DNA of 64,000 bases from Chalara sp. BL73. Lineage: Eukaryota; Ascomycota; Leotiomycetes; Helotiales. The position numbers and the translations under genes were made by a program. Of the stretch, positions 43,997 to 55,165 are shown piece after piece. The notes under the pieces are model-generated. The model had not been told where the DNA came from. It did no database searches and saw only the letters and a list, made by a program, of their open reading frames with translations. The stretch is from the NCBI GenBank assembly GCA_918026815.1, contig CAKJVC010000147.1:248001-312000 (forward strand), in the 5' to 3' direction. The number at the start of each line of letters is the position of its first letter. The first letter of the stretch is position 1.

Positions 43997-44947
43997 ATGG
44001 CACCCAATGATGAGAACGATCTCGTTCCTGAGTCCACTCAGGGCTTTAAGGTGGGAGAGAAGAAGACGATTGAGGAGTACCACAAGTTAGGTACGTTTGC
44101 TTCCGTATATTATTTCTGGAGTACGTGGGTGAGAACGGTAGAAAGGCAGGACTTCTTAAAGTCTGCCCCGTCGCCTTCTGACAGAGACTCCCATCTTAGC
44201 GCATGATTTCTCGCTCACCTAGGCGAGTTATATTTGCTCATGAATTAAGCTTAGGTTACTCCTTCTCTGTCTTTTCATTTCACTTTATCTAATGACTCGA
44301 TTTTGTGCATGGCGTTCAAATCATCTCGGTTCCGATACTTTTCCCCTCCAGTCTAGCTTAGAAGCCTCCAACTAACAATACACAGATGCCGACGATGAGG
44401 CAATGCAGAGATACAAGCAATCCCTTGGCCTCGGTGCAGGAAAGACTCTCTGTGACCCCAATGATCCCCGCCGCTGCATCATCACCGAACTCGCCATGAC
44501 CAGTGAAGGCCGCGCACCTGTTATAATCGACCTCTCCAAACCTGGCTCCGAAGCTACTTTGAAAGACCATCCTTTCAAGATCAAAGAGGGCGCTAAATTC
44601 ACCATGTCTGCCAAGTTCAAGGTGCAGCATGATGTCTTAGCTGGCCTGCAGTATGTTCAGGTGGTTAAGAGGAAAGGCATCCGTGTTTCGAAGGATCAGG
44701 AGATGTTGGGCTCTTACGCGCCGAATACCGAGAAGAATTCTATTTATGAAAAGCGCTGTGAGTGAAATATTTCCATGTTATGCTTGTTGAGGAACATGTG
44801 ACTAATGTGCTCCTAGTTGCTGAAGAAGATGCTCCATCTGGAATGTTGGCTCGCGGCCACTACAATGCCGTATCAACATTTGTTGATGATGACAAGAAGA
44901 CCCACCTAACATTCGAGTGGTCCTTCGACATTGCCAAGGATTGGTAG
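43997..44947 (+). CDS. RDI1: Rho GDP-dissociation inhibitor
   Basis: Three exons (43997-44090, 44386-44757, 44817-44947) give 198 aa, the typical size. The flexible N-terminus (KVGEKKTIEEYHKLDADDEA) is the GTPase-binding arm. The immunoglobulin-like beta sandwich follows with LKDHPFKIKEGAKFTMSAKF, then VLAGLQYVQVVKRKGIRV, EMLGSYAPNTEKNSIYEKRF, SGMLARGHYNAVSTFVDDD and HLTFEWSFDIAKDW. The isoprenyl pocket holds the geranylgeranyl tail of Rho/Cdc42/Rac and keeps them soluble. The first intron is 295 nt, long for this genome. The second splice restores EKRFAEED. It converges on PPG1 with about 220 bp between the stops. Confidence 0.95.
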
Positions 44948-45168
44948 TTCCTTTTTCAATGATATCAAGTAGTTCGACATAACCTCACCACAAAAGCGTG
45001 CAGGTTGGATAGGGTCATTCTCTTTATCAAAAGCATGGGGAAGTAAAATGCATATAGTTGAAGTTCACGAGATACGAGAAATGCATCATGACAGAAGCCT
45101 TCCTTTATTTTATTCAGCGCGACATATCGTTCGCTATAAGTACACTTTCATATGAGAGAATTTTGCAT

Positions 45169-46317
45169 CTACAAGAAGTAATCAGGCAGCGAATTCCCGT
45201 CTGCAATTTTCTCCTGGCCCTGTTGATCCTTGTGAATATCATTCTCTGGCGCCGCAGCGAAAACGTTGAAGAACCGCTCCCCTGTGTCGCTGACCTCTAG
45301 CACGCTGGCCATATTTCCACAGCGGTAGCAATAGTTTGGCGCGGACCATACAGTAGACAATCGGTCATCGTAGAGTACTTGGTACCCCTCCTGGCAGAGC
45401 TGGTGCGCTCGCAGGATATGCGACATGCTGTTCACCTCGAGGAATTTCTGGACCACTTGTGCGCCAAAAGTATAGCCTGCGCCTCGGGGTGAGAGGGAGA
45501 ATTCATCGCGCTCCGGGTCCGGATCAGACCAGACGAGATCTGCCATGGGACCTTCGTGAGGGATCTCACGGAAACGGTCAATGACTTTAATTTGATCGAT
45601 AGAATGAATTGATGGTGATAAGCCTGCAGATCTTGTTAGACACAATCTTCTCTTCGTCGCACAAGTAGGATCGCATACCTCCGTGAACGCAGAAAATCTG
45701 GTCATTAATGACCACGCTCAAGGTAAGAAAGTCGAACATATCCGTAAAATAGTGCCAGACATTCGCATTCCCATATTTTCTCGAGCACTCTGTATAAAAT
45801 CCATATGATTGTGTAACTCCTCTTGATTCATGGTTTCCTCGTATCAATGTAACGCGATTTGGGTATCGAAGTTTCAAACAAACAAGAAGGGAAATCGTTT
45901 CAACGCTGAACATGCCTCTATCAACATAATCGCCTATGACGGTCAGCTCTGCCAGCGATTGCAGACCGGGATGAATCTGTGGAATATTTGGCGCAAGGCG
46001 CTCACCTAAGAATAGGTAGTTCGTGTCTGGGCACCATCCTCCAATCTTGAAGATCTCAATCAGATCATAAAACTGCCCATGTATATCCCCAACTACCGTG
46101 ACTGGTGCCTGTACGTGGACTACATTACTCTCTTGCATCAACAATTCCTTTGTTTTTGCGCATATTGCTTCGATAACGGATTCTGCGAGGAGATTCTTCT
46201 TGTAGAGGCTCTCAATACATTCATCGAGGTCTACAGATGCTGTACAAGGCACGCATATTAGCCAAAAGAAATAGACTCTGAAAAGATCAAAGTGAGCTTA
46301 CAGGGCAGGCCAGGCAT
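45169..46317 (-). CDS. PPG1: PPG1-type serine/threonine phosphatase catalytic subunit (PP2A family)
   Basis: Four exons (46317-46302, 46239-46006, 45933-45679, 45623-45169) give 319 aa. All metal and phosphate motifs are present: [16 protein letters not shown] (spanning a splice), LIRGNHESR and FCVHGG (spanning a splice), then [11 protein letters not shown]. The C-terminus DYFL is the PP2A-class methylation tail. The opening [31 protein letters not shown] and the [10 protein letters not shown] stretch match yeast Ppg1 better than PP4 or PP6. In filamentous fungi Ppg1 is the catalytic subunit of the STRIPAK complex, which controls hyphal fusion and development. Exon 1 is only 16 nt (MPGLP plus one base). 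Splicing recovers a full enzyme from frames that look broken. Confidence 0.93.
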
Positions 46318-47205
46318 GGTGCTCTGTGAGGAAAATATCGACTTCAAGTGGCCACGATGTGATGAAGCAAAGCTATGAAGGTAAAGGAGAGTTGTAGCTT
46401 TCGCATGCAGTTTCTTTTGTCAAGGTGCGTAGACGCAGCAGCATGGTCGCTTACGCTGTTATTTTTGTCTAAGTCATATCATAAATCATGCAAAACGAAG
46501 CATTCGAAAAGCTTTGAGAGGCGAAAAAGTGTAGTTCTGAATGATTACAAGTAGTCCTGGAGGTCACTGCCGTGTTAGTATCACAATTTCTATGTACACT
46601 ATTTTGGTTGAGGGGCATGTCCATCAATTACAATGATGTGAATATTCTCACGCAGGAGCGTTGATTGGTTTATAGACGAGAGTAGTGCAGTCTTAGCGTC
46701 GAGAACTATCGCTGTAAGGTTTGGACTTCATTTTCTTCTCACGTTATTCCCAACCTCCGATGACAACTTCATACCGTCTTCTATTCATCTTCTCCCATCG
46801 ACCTTTAGTTCGTCATTATACCTGTTCTGTATCACTCTCTTAGTCTGGATTGTTGATCAGATTTGCTTTGCTTTTTTTTGGCCGCGCATTTGGGCTTTAG
46901 TTAGGTCATTCTGTTATGGTGATCGCTCGGATAGGAAAGTCAGGACCCTAAGCTAGGAGATCAGATTGCGGGGAGGTACAGGTTCCACAGCGCCTTTGAC
47001 TTCAATTCTATCAACATTTTCAGATTGTTCTCCGTCATCGTTGGGGTCTTCTCCTGGCCACGAGACCTATTGTCACCCTAGAGCTTCTTGTCTTGCACAC
47101 ATTCCATATCACTTTTAGCACATCGTTGGCTACCCACACATCCTAGTTGCTACCGATACTACCTAGTCGGCCTCATGTTACTTGAAAGCTTCATCAGCCA
47201 TAGCG
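46318..47205. other. Divergent intergenic region (PPG1 / zinc-knuckle gene)
   Basis: About 890 bases between divergent starts. The part next to the zinc-knuckle gene is pyrimidine-rich, as often seen in fungal promoters and long 5' UTRs. Nothing else was recognised. Confidence 0.5.
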
Positions 47206-50200
47206 ATGACAAACAATAACTGGCACCAACCTGGCCAGCCCTTTGGCAATGGTGCTGGTGGTCAGTATCAAAATCTAAAGCCACAGGGACACCCGCCTCC
47301 AAGTTGCTTCTTCTGCAGCGGTCCCCACTATGTGGTCAACTGTCCCAACAGACAAAGCCACGTTCCTCAACCGTAAGTATCAACTACCTTATCCATGCTT
47401 TTTTGCTATTGCTTGCTTGTCATTTGTCAGAGCCGTAGCTAATGATGACTCAGTGGTCCTTCTGCTATTGGCTACCCAAGTTCAGCGCCTCAAGGAGGAC
47501 AATGGACCAATGGACAGAGTGGGACGAGGATCAATTCGTATGGGGCACCACAGCCTTCTATGATCCCACAGTATACACCTCCAAGTCAACCTCAGCAGTA
47601 TAGTAGTGGACATGGCAGTTATGGCCCTTCACAGACACCTCCGTATCAGCAGCATGGAAATGCTCAAAACCCTTATGGCCCACCCATTACAGCAACTCCG
47701 TATCAACAATACAGCTCAGCACCTCCAACAAACTATCCGGCAAGGCCATCCTTTCGGCATAACAAATTTTGCACTCACCACATTGTAAATCAAGTTCACA
47801 ATTCACCTAATGCTTACATCCCCCCTCTGGGTCCATATCACGGGACAACTGGGCCTTCGCCATCTTTTGGCTCTCAGTGGAGTCCCAGCCAATCGCCTCC
47901 TTCTCATGGATCCTCACTATACTCAAAGAATCAAATAGATGGCAACGGAGTAAAGCGGGAGTTCTCTGCAACAACTCGTGTTCAGACTCAAACACCGCAG
48001 CACTCTCCCGTGAATGAGCGTAGGTCTAGTAGTTATCAGCAAGGTTCAACCTCATCGGCTTCACATCAGGGACAGAGTCAGCAAGGACTAGCTGGAATTG
48101 GACCTACATTCAATGCAGACAATAACTCAACACCAATTACGGGCGATAATGTACAAAAAGATGAGATAGAAGTCAAGGCTGAATCCAGAAGATCCTCCAA
48201 CGCATCAAGTCGCGCAAGTACACCATTTGGGCGCTATGGATATGAGTCGACTGGCACAAACCTATCACAACCAATGCACAATGATGGCAGTGGTGTCTCC
48301 TCTGAAATAGTAGAAAATCACGAGATCGACTTCGTATCTCTGAAGGAAGAAGGGGAATTATCAGATGATGATTCGAAGCAGCAGGAGTTCAACTGGGAAT
48401 TTAAGAAGATATTCAAAGACCCTGCACCATTTGAATACGTTGCTCTTGCCCAGCCACTATCAGCCACGTTCTCTGAAAAAGCCACTCCGGTTCCACTTCT
48501 GTACGTCAATCAACGAGATAAATCGGTATCTAGATATGCTAGAGTAGACAATTTGGAAGAGTTCACGCGGCCTATTAGAAGCCAATCGCAATGGTCATAC
48601 CTGCAAGAGGATCCAGGTTTCCAAGAAGTGAGCCAGGATGGTCCTCTGATTCCTCTAGATGAAGTTCCTACCTGGCTGGCCGAAAGACATGGTGTGCCAA
48701 TTCCAAAGTCTCGAAAGCGAGATCGGTCTGCATCTCTACACCAAGATTCTAATAGCCAATTAAATGGGGAGACCATGATTGAGCGTGCAAATGATGATCA
48801 ACCACACAAGCGAGTAAAGGTCGAAGGTGATGTAAATGAAGATACTATCGTCGTTGAAGCACCTGAAGTCACGCCTGTTGCTCCTGGTACTCCTACTGTT
48901 GCTCTAGTGGGAGGCACAGTTGCGGATGAGAATGATGTCTGGGCCCCTCAGCCTGGCGAAGGCGCAGAAGCTGCAAAAATTGATTCTACTGAAGCTAAGC
49001 TCGCATCATTGGGCGTTACTGGTAGTCCTAAGCCAGTGCGACGACCGTCTAGCACCTCGGCTCATGGCAGTGGTGAAGGCTTTTCTGGGCGTGAAAGCGT
49101 TCCTTATAGCATGTCTCCAGCTGAGACTGTCCAGGATAAACCTGAATGTAGTAATTCTCCTCAAGGTCATAACTTTCTGGTTCAAGACTCACATGCAGGT
49201 GCCAAGCCTCCTGTGCAACCCAAATCGCCTAACAGTCCCTCACAAGTCAGCGCTTCATATGCTCCACAGAATCAATACAATAATAGCTACCCACCCCACT
49301 TGAACTTGCCTCAGCAACTTCAGGGTCCTGCTCAGAGCCAAAATTATGCACAGCAAGGTTTTCAGCAACCTGGCCCTCCGCAAGCTCAATATGTTAACGG
49401 ATATCCCGCACAGAATCAGTATCCTAATGGCGCTCCGCCTCAGCAACAGCCACCTTTTATAGGTCCTCAACATCGACAAAGTTCTTACGGCAACGGTATC
49501 TCGCCTCAAAGCCACGGCCCTTATCTGAATCAACAGTTTGGCTTTCCGCAACAAAACGGCTACAGTAACGGGGTGCCTTCACAAGGTATGCCTCCCTATG
49601 GCACTGCATTTCATGCACAGCAGTCTCCTCAGCATACATTTTATGACAACGGCATGCCTATGCTGCCAAACACGCCTCATGGAATGCTTCCTCAGGTTCA
49701 CGACCAATACAATGGCGCGGCTTACGTGTCTGGTCCACAAGGACAATACGAATCAGGACTACAAGGCCAAGGCCCGTACTCTGGTCAATCTCAAAGCTAC
49801 TACAACAATGGCGGATATCCCCAAAGTCATGCTCAGTATCGTCCTCCTGGCCCAGGCCCTGCTTCACTAAACAGTCAGCAGTATGGACCTTCAGCCAATG
49901 CTTATGGTAATCCTGATCCAGGAATCGCACATCAAGGCAATCAGCAGTATGCACCTCAGTCCAACGGAGTGTTTGTACAAGGTCAATATAGTAATAGCGC
50001 ACCACCAAACCAACCTCTACGCCAAGATTCTGGATACGTTAGCGCCCGTGGATCTTATAGCAATGGAGCCGATTCTGGATCAGAGGCGAATGGCTTCAAC
50101 CCACGTCAAAATAATCAACATCCTACACAGCATAAGGTTGAGGCAAATGGTTCTGATAACCCTAAGTCTTCCCACGAGGCTCAAGTACAGCTAGATGACG

Positions 50201-50497
50201 CACATGGCACTGGCGACTATGGCAGTGATGAAGACCGAGCTTTAAGCCCGATCTCAAGAGAGCTCCTTGGAGTGTCAAACCCAGAATTGAGCCCGGTTTC
50301 AAGAGAGATTCTTGGGAAATTGAATACAGGCCCTAAGAAAAAGCCAGAGCCAATGCGGCAGCCTGATGATGGAGGCACCATGAAGCGACCTAAGCCTAAA
50401 CGTCTTCCACCCGAGGTTGCTACTGCTTATAGGTATAACCTTCCCATTTGATGTTACCGATTGTAAATACTGAGAACTTTCTAGCCGCCGCTGGTAA
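47206..50497 (+). CDS. Large Q/P/Y-rich protein with one CCHC zinc knuckle
   Basis: Exons are 47206-47372, 47454-50432 and probably 50485-50497, giving 1052 aa. Without the last intron the frame stops at 50451 after NLPI. The spliced end AYSRRW is short and basic and I prefer it. A single CX2CX4HX4C zinc knuckle (CFFCSGPHYVVNCPNR) sits at residues about 36-51. Residues about 60-250 and 640-960 are low-complexity Gln/Pro/Tyr/Asn/Gly repeats with prion-like composition. A middle part (about 325-430) looks more ordered (EEFTRPIRSQSQWSYLQEDP, EVPTWLAERHGV). Near the C-terminus a motif occurs twice, LSPISRELLG and LSPVSREILG, followed by a Lys/Pro-rich basic end. It is probably a nuclear or RNA-granule protein. 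This is inferred only from composition and the knuckle. Confidence 0.75.
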
Positions 50498-51223
50498 TCG
50501 CTTACATAAACTACACTACACTCCCTACCTACACGCTATAGCAATACTCTCTGCTACAAAACCTTTGTAGGATACTATCCCGAGCTCTGCCGCATAAGTC
50601 TTGCAGTAGAGCATCCCTGGTCCGTCAAGTTGGCGCATTTGCACTTCCTTCACTTCTCTGTACAACCACATCCAAGAAAGAATTAAGGGCGTTTACATAT
50701 GCGAAGGGGCAATGGTTTTTCATATGGAGTTGCAGGTTTTGCTTTTTGCTTGCATTTGCATTCGGGTCTACACATTGATTTCTTCTGTACCATCATAAAA
50801 ATTTGCGCTGCTTTGTTGCAATATCAAATATCGTTAGCGATCAGGACGCTTTATCGTTCTGAGATTACCCTGGAGGTTTGGCCAAGGATTATATGCCAAG
50901 CCTCGGATGATTGATCCACCTGAGTGTTATGGATTGTAATTATAATGAGGCTTTCTGAGTGCGTAAAGCTTCGGCCCATAGTCTATGCCGGGGAGCTTCT
51001 ATGCTATCTAGTGATTTTTGTGACCTTCGTCATTGCTTAGTGACTTGCTATGGTTGTGACCACCGCATGTTTGGTGATATTGCTTGATGATTGTGTGAAC
51101 TGGTTGCGTTTTTGTTCGTTCTGTGACCCTCACGTACTTGACTTAGCAAAGTAAGAATTATTATGAGAAATGCAAGATCATCTACTAGTTTAAGACCTTA
51201 GAGAAACGGCGTAGTAGTCTACC
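50498..51223. other. Convergent intergenic region
   Basis: About 725 bases between the zinc-knuckle gene and the AP-3 beta stop. No gene or RNA was recognised. Confidence 0.5.
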
Positions 51224-53820
51224 TCATTTTACAAGCCGGTCATCTTCCTTGTCATCCTCACTTTCCTCCTCTGATTCATCCTCGTCCTCTTCGGACTCTT
51301 CATCATCATCTTCGTCCTCTTCGTCGTCTTCGTCGTCTTCGTCGTCTTCATCCTCGCTTTCTTCTTCTCCTTCTTCACTGCTTTCCTCAACTGCTGCTTT
51401 CTCTTCTGCTTCCTCTTCTGCAAGCCAGTCGTCAAGGGTCTTCACCTTGCCTCCACTCGTAGCACCAAAGCCATTCGCATTCGATGGCGAGCTCGAAAAT
51501 ATGGTGTCCCGAATTGCAGAGTCGAGTCTTTCACCGGCAGGCACAACTCGACCTGAATCGTACTCTGACTTAGGCACTTCAACACTGCGGAGCGATGGAT
51601 CAGGCTCCTTCCCAACAGCCACCCAATCTGGCAACTCATCGTAGCCCCGTAATCCAGACAGGCCGCCATCCTCGCCAACGACTAAACTTGCAGATCCGAG
51701 CGTGAAACTAGTCCTGCTTTCTGAAGGACTGGGAGTGTGTGGTACTGGTTTCGGCGCGAGAAGCATGAGAGTTGCTAATTCTGTGGAAGAAGGAATCGCA
51801 AGAAGAGCCTTGTAAAGACGTGTGCGATCACGAAGGTCGTAAGAGGTGTCATATCGCGCGAGTAGAAGGATATAGTTCCACAAAGCAACGATCGGATGAT
51901 CTGGTTCTGGCTCTGGCTTATGGTAAGGAGATTGTAGCTGCGGGTTGTTCTCAGAGAAACCCTCGTTTTCTTGTTGCGAATAATCTAGAACATGACTATC
52001 TGCGGGCTTGATATGGGCCGATTGATCTGACCTATTCAGATGATGAAGATAAACCTTTGCAGCTAGAAGCACGATCTGTAATTTCGCAGGCTCCGCTTCC
52101 TCTGCAAACCCCTTTGCTAGTATCCGTAACACGTCAGGAGCAATATTATTCTCGCCATCGGTACCAGAAAATTCTCCAACAAGCCATATTATTGTGGCAC
52201 GTGCCTGGGGATTCGTTGCAGTATCCAGATTCTTTGCTAATCGAATGACGGTGCCGGTATGGGAAGTGGGATCTTGTTGTATCAGATGTCTTATCACTGT
52301 CAAAGATTCTGCTACAAGATTTCCGTCTAAGCTAGTAATCTGCTTCAAAAGCAGACGCAAACATCGTGCTGATGTTCTGGTATCGCTTTGAGCACACCTC
52401 CCTATCGCTCTAACCGCCTGTCTCACAAGTTCCTCGTCAGATCCGCGAGAGAAGTGCTCAAGTTCATTGAGAATAAGACTCTTTATAGAAGAATCGGAAT
52501 GCGGAAAGATTAAGGTAAGAAGCTCTAGCTTTAGCTCCCACACCTGTCGCGGATCTGTAGAATGAACTAGAAAATGGGAAGCATATTTAACAAATGCTTG
52601 TGGCGTCGTAAGACACACTGAGACTATATTGTAAAGTGCAATGTGTTGTATATCGGTAGGTCCTCGTAATAGTGCGACTAGGGGTCCTATAGATAGACTG
52701 ATGTACTCCGGGGTGCTAAGGTTTACGTAGCAGCGGGTGACAGCGACCACGACTGCGGAATTCCTGCTTTGTAGTAGAGGCTTGATGCTATTTAACAGCA
52801 GTGCAAGATCTGGATCGAGAACTTGCACCACCTCTCCCGTCTCCTCTTCCTCCCCCTTCTCTTCACCATAGAAGTCGTCTGTGCCGTTATTCTTGAACTT
52901 TGTAACCTTCTTTGTCCGCCTAGGAAAGCATTTTCTGGAGTATATCGTCATAAGCCTCAGTGTCACTAATTGACTCCACTCATCCATATCCACAATCTTG
53001 CGGACCAAACCCCTGTAATGCTTGTGTATAAGATCCAGCCGTTCCGGACAGATATCCATGAACGCCTTAACTGCTGCTCCTGCGACATAATACTGCTTGT
53101 CTCCAAGCAAGGTCGACAGATAGTCAAGCAACTGAGGGAGAGTATTCGGATCCAATCTATAGCATTTTGGGATTGCCAACGCAGCAGCTTTCCTCACATA
53201 GGGACTCATATCATTTAACCCCTTCTTGATTGCCAGAGATACAATCTGGCTGATAACAGGCACCCTGATCCCAGACATGGTCTTGAGCGCCAGGGCGCGC
53301 ACTTGTGGATTGCCATCGGAGAGTGACTTCTGAATGGTGTTTATGGAGAGGAGGGCGAGGTCGGGTTCTTGTTCGGCGTGGCTGAGAAGGTAGATGTAGA
53401 CGAGCTTCTTAATTTCGATGTTTGGGGAGGCGACATTCTTTACGACCGAGGAGAAGTAGGTGAGGCATGGTTGGGAGCGGTACATCAGCTATATCTCGAG
53501 GTCAGCATATACAGCGAGGCAAGGGAGAGTCCTCTGCTTCTTGGTGAGATACGGGCATGGCAGACGCACAGATATGACCTTCCTCAACCCATCCAGGACT
53601 TCTCTATCGCTCCGGCTATCCAGCAGCTTCTTGATCTGTGCTGCTGGCAGAGTCTTGGGGGAGGTCCGCGAGCTACGTGCTGAGGATGCGGCATCGAGGG
53701 TAAGCTCCCGGGCTGTGTGGCAGACCTTAGCAATTATTTTCCTGCAAAGTATGTATAAAATTTAGAAAGACAATACATACCGCTCTCCAGCAAGCTGGAT
53801 ATCCGCGATATCGACTCCAT
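51224..53820 (-). CDS. APL6: AP-3 complex beta subunit
   Basis: Three exons (53820-53781, 53712-53570, 53488-51224) give 815 aa. The N-terminal part (KKLLDSRSDREVLDGLRKVI, MYRSQPCLTYFSSVVKNVAS, IKKLVYIYLLSHAEQEPDLA) starts the adaptin HEAT-repeat trunk, which continues to about residue 560. AP-3 sorts cargo from Golgi or endosomes directly to the vacuole; the beta subunit binds dileucine sorting signals with the sigma subunit. The C-terminus ends in a long Glu/Asp/Ser run (residues about 745-812), the acidic hinge of AP-3 beta. No beta ear follows, as in many fungal AP-3 beta proteins. Exons 1 and 2 were placed by phase and homology; the junction giving KVISLMYRSQP fits the family. Confidence 0.93.
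51249..51440 (-). repeat. Imperfect trinucleotide repeat coding an acidic tail
   Basis: Runs of GAA, GAC, GAG and related codons encode the Glu/Asp/Ser tail of AP-3 beta. On the opposite strand the same bases read as a long Ser-rich open frame, which is an artefact. The tract is a candidate for length variation. Confidence 0.8.
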
Positions 53821-54052
53821 GACAGATTATAGAAATTTGCTGGCGCATCGTCATTTCTGGGAAGATGTCTTGGTGGGGTGAACGCCAAAGTGATCCACAA
53901 TTCGTGACCGCCACCAAAGCTCCCGCAACGGAAACTACCGTACTTTTGCTTTACCCAATCTACTTTTAAGTCCACATGCACGAGATACATGAAACTCAAT
54001 TCAAGAGAAACTCAGTTCTACACAAATGTAATCCGCAGCATTTATTTTCGAG

Positions 54053-55027
54053 ATGAGATGTGCTCTCACACCAGCCCTGCCCTCAGAGCTCATTGACTTT
54101 GTCCTGAAAGCTCACGCAACTTTCTATATTCGTACCCTGATCATCTGTCAGCCACGACCTGCTTTCATTGAGTCATTCTGTCGATGCTTCACTGGAGACG
54201 AGCCCCCAAGAGAGGTTCCAGAATCCGGCTGGGAGACGCTAAACCAGGTTGCCGCTTCTAAACAGTAAGTCTTAGTGCTGGGGGCATGACCAGGATTTTA
54301 AGATAAACTCCGTGTACATAAATAGATATATATTCTAGACTTGTGATCTCATGTTGGTTTTGTGCGTGTTATTTTAAGCCTACAGAGGAGAAGCAACGAC
54401 TACTATCATAAACACTTTCTGCAAGGCCTCGGTCCTCATCAACTGATCCCATTTTAGAGTACAAGCCATTTTTGTTCCAACCGTCTCCCATCTCCGTGCC
54501 ATTCTCGCAGGCCTGGCGTGCGGCTCCAACGATGGGGCATCCAACCAAGAGCCGCACGGTGCCTCGAGGAAGAAGCCCACGATACTGGTATATGGGCTCG
54601 TGAGCCTCCACGAAGACACCAGCCAGTGGAGCGCGCAGGGCTTCGGGAACACGCTGAGTTCATTGCTAGACCTAGGATCGAAGACTCATGCGGGTGTCAT
54701 GAGTAAGCGCTTCCCAACATTCTTTCGTGCTGGCAGAGCTCTGTCAGATCTTTAAGGTGACGGCTGACAACGAATATAGTTGTTGAAGAAAGGGGGCTTG
54801 ACCATAAAGAGAGCGAGGATTTCCGCAAACAAAGCCGCGCGAGGCGGAAATCTATCAGAATCAATCAGGCATGGCAACAAGAAGTGCCTCTCCTCGGCGG
54901 TAGCGAGCGGCGTGATGGACTGGGGGAGAGCGCAGGATACAGCGGGAGGACAGTGGAGGTATCGAGAATATTGGCACGGTGGTTTCGGTTCGATGAGGGA
55001 AGCTGGGTGGACAATAATGAAGAGTGA
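54053..55027 (+). CDS. Conserved-looking fungal protein of unknown function
   Basis: Three exons (54053-54264, 54458-54702, 54780-55027) join in phase to 234 aa. The first half reads TFYIRTLIICQPRPAFIESF, and the join gives WETLNQVAASKQVQAIFVPT followed by VSHLRAILAGLACG. Then comes TILVYGLVSLHEDTSQWSAQ, GFGNTLSSLLDLG, and a Ser/Arg-rich part ending ILARWFRFDEGSWVDNNEE. I recall this layout (two Rossmann-like strands, then 'xxFxPxxxHLRA' and 'LHxxTSxxSAQG') from unnamed Pezizomycotina proteins, but no function is known to me. The first intron is 193 nt; a TGA inside it at about 54443 is not in the mRNA. The gene is convergent with NUF2 (138 bases between the stops). RecA-like origin is possible but not claimed. 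Confidence 0.65.
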
Positions 55028-55165
55028 CATGCTGGTTTATGCAGATATATTGCTGAGTTCTAAAGAATCAGTTTTATGGCTCATTATCACACTATAAAGG
55101 TATATCCCAACGCCCAAGCCAACCAGTCATTACCCTAACAAGACCAGAGAAGAGACAATGGCCGC

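Noticed and set aside
49255..50194. Several frames of about 100 codons within the Q/P-rich gene on both strands
   Set aside because: They are other-frame readings of Gln/Pro repeats; the main frame is continuous.
51249..51644. 131-codon poly-Ser plus-strand frame
   Set aside because: Reverse-strand reading of the GAA/GAC repeat that codes the AP-3 beta acidic tail.
54422..54457. In-frame TGA suggesting the 54053-55027 gene is broken
   Set aside because: The codon lies in an intron. Joining 54264 to 54458 keeps phase and gives the expected conserved stretch.
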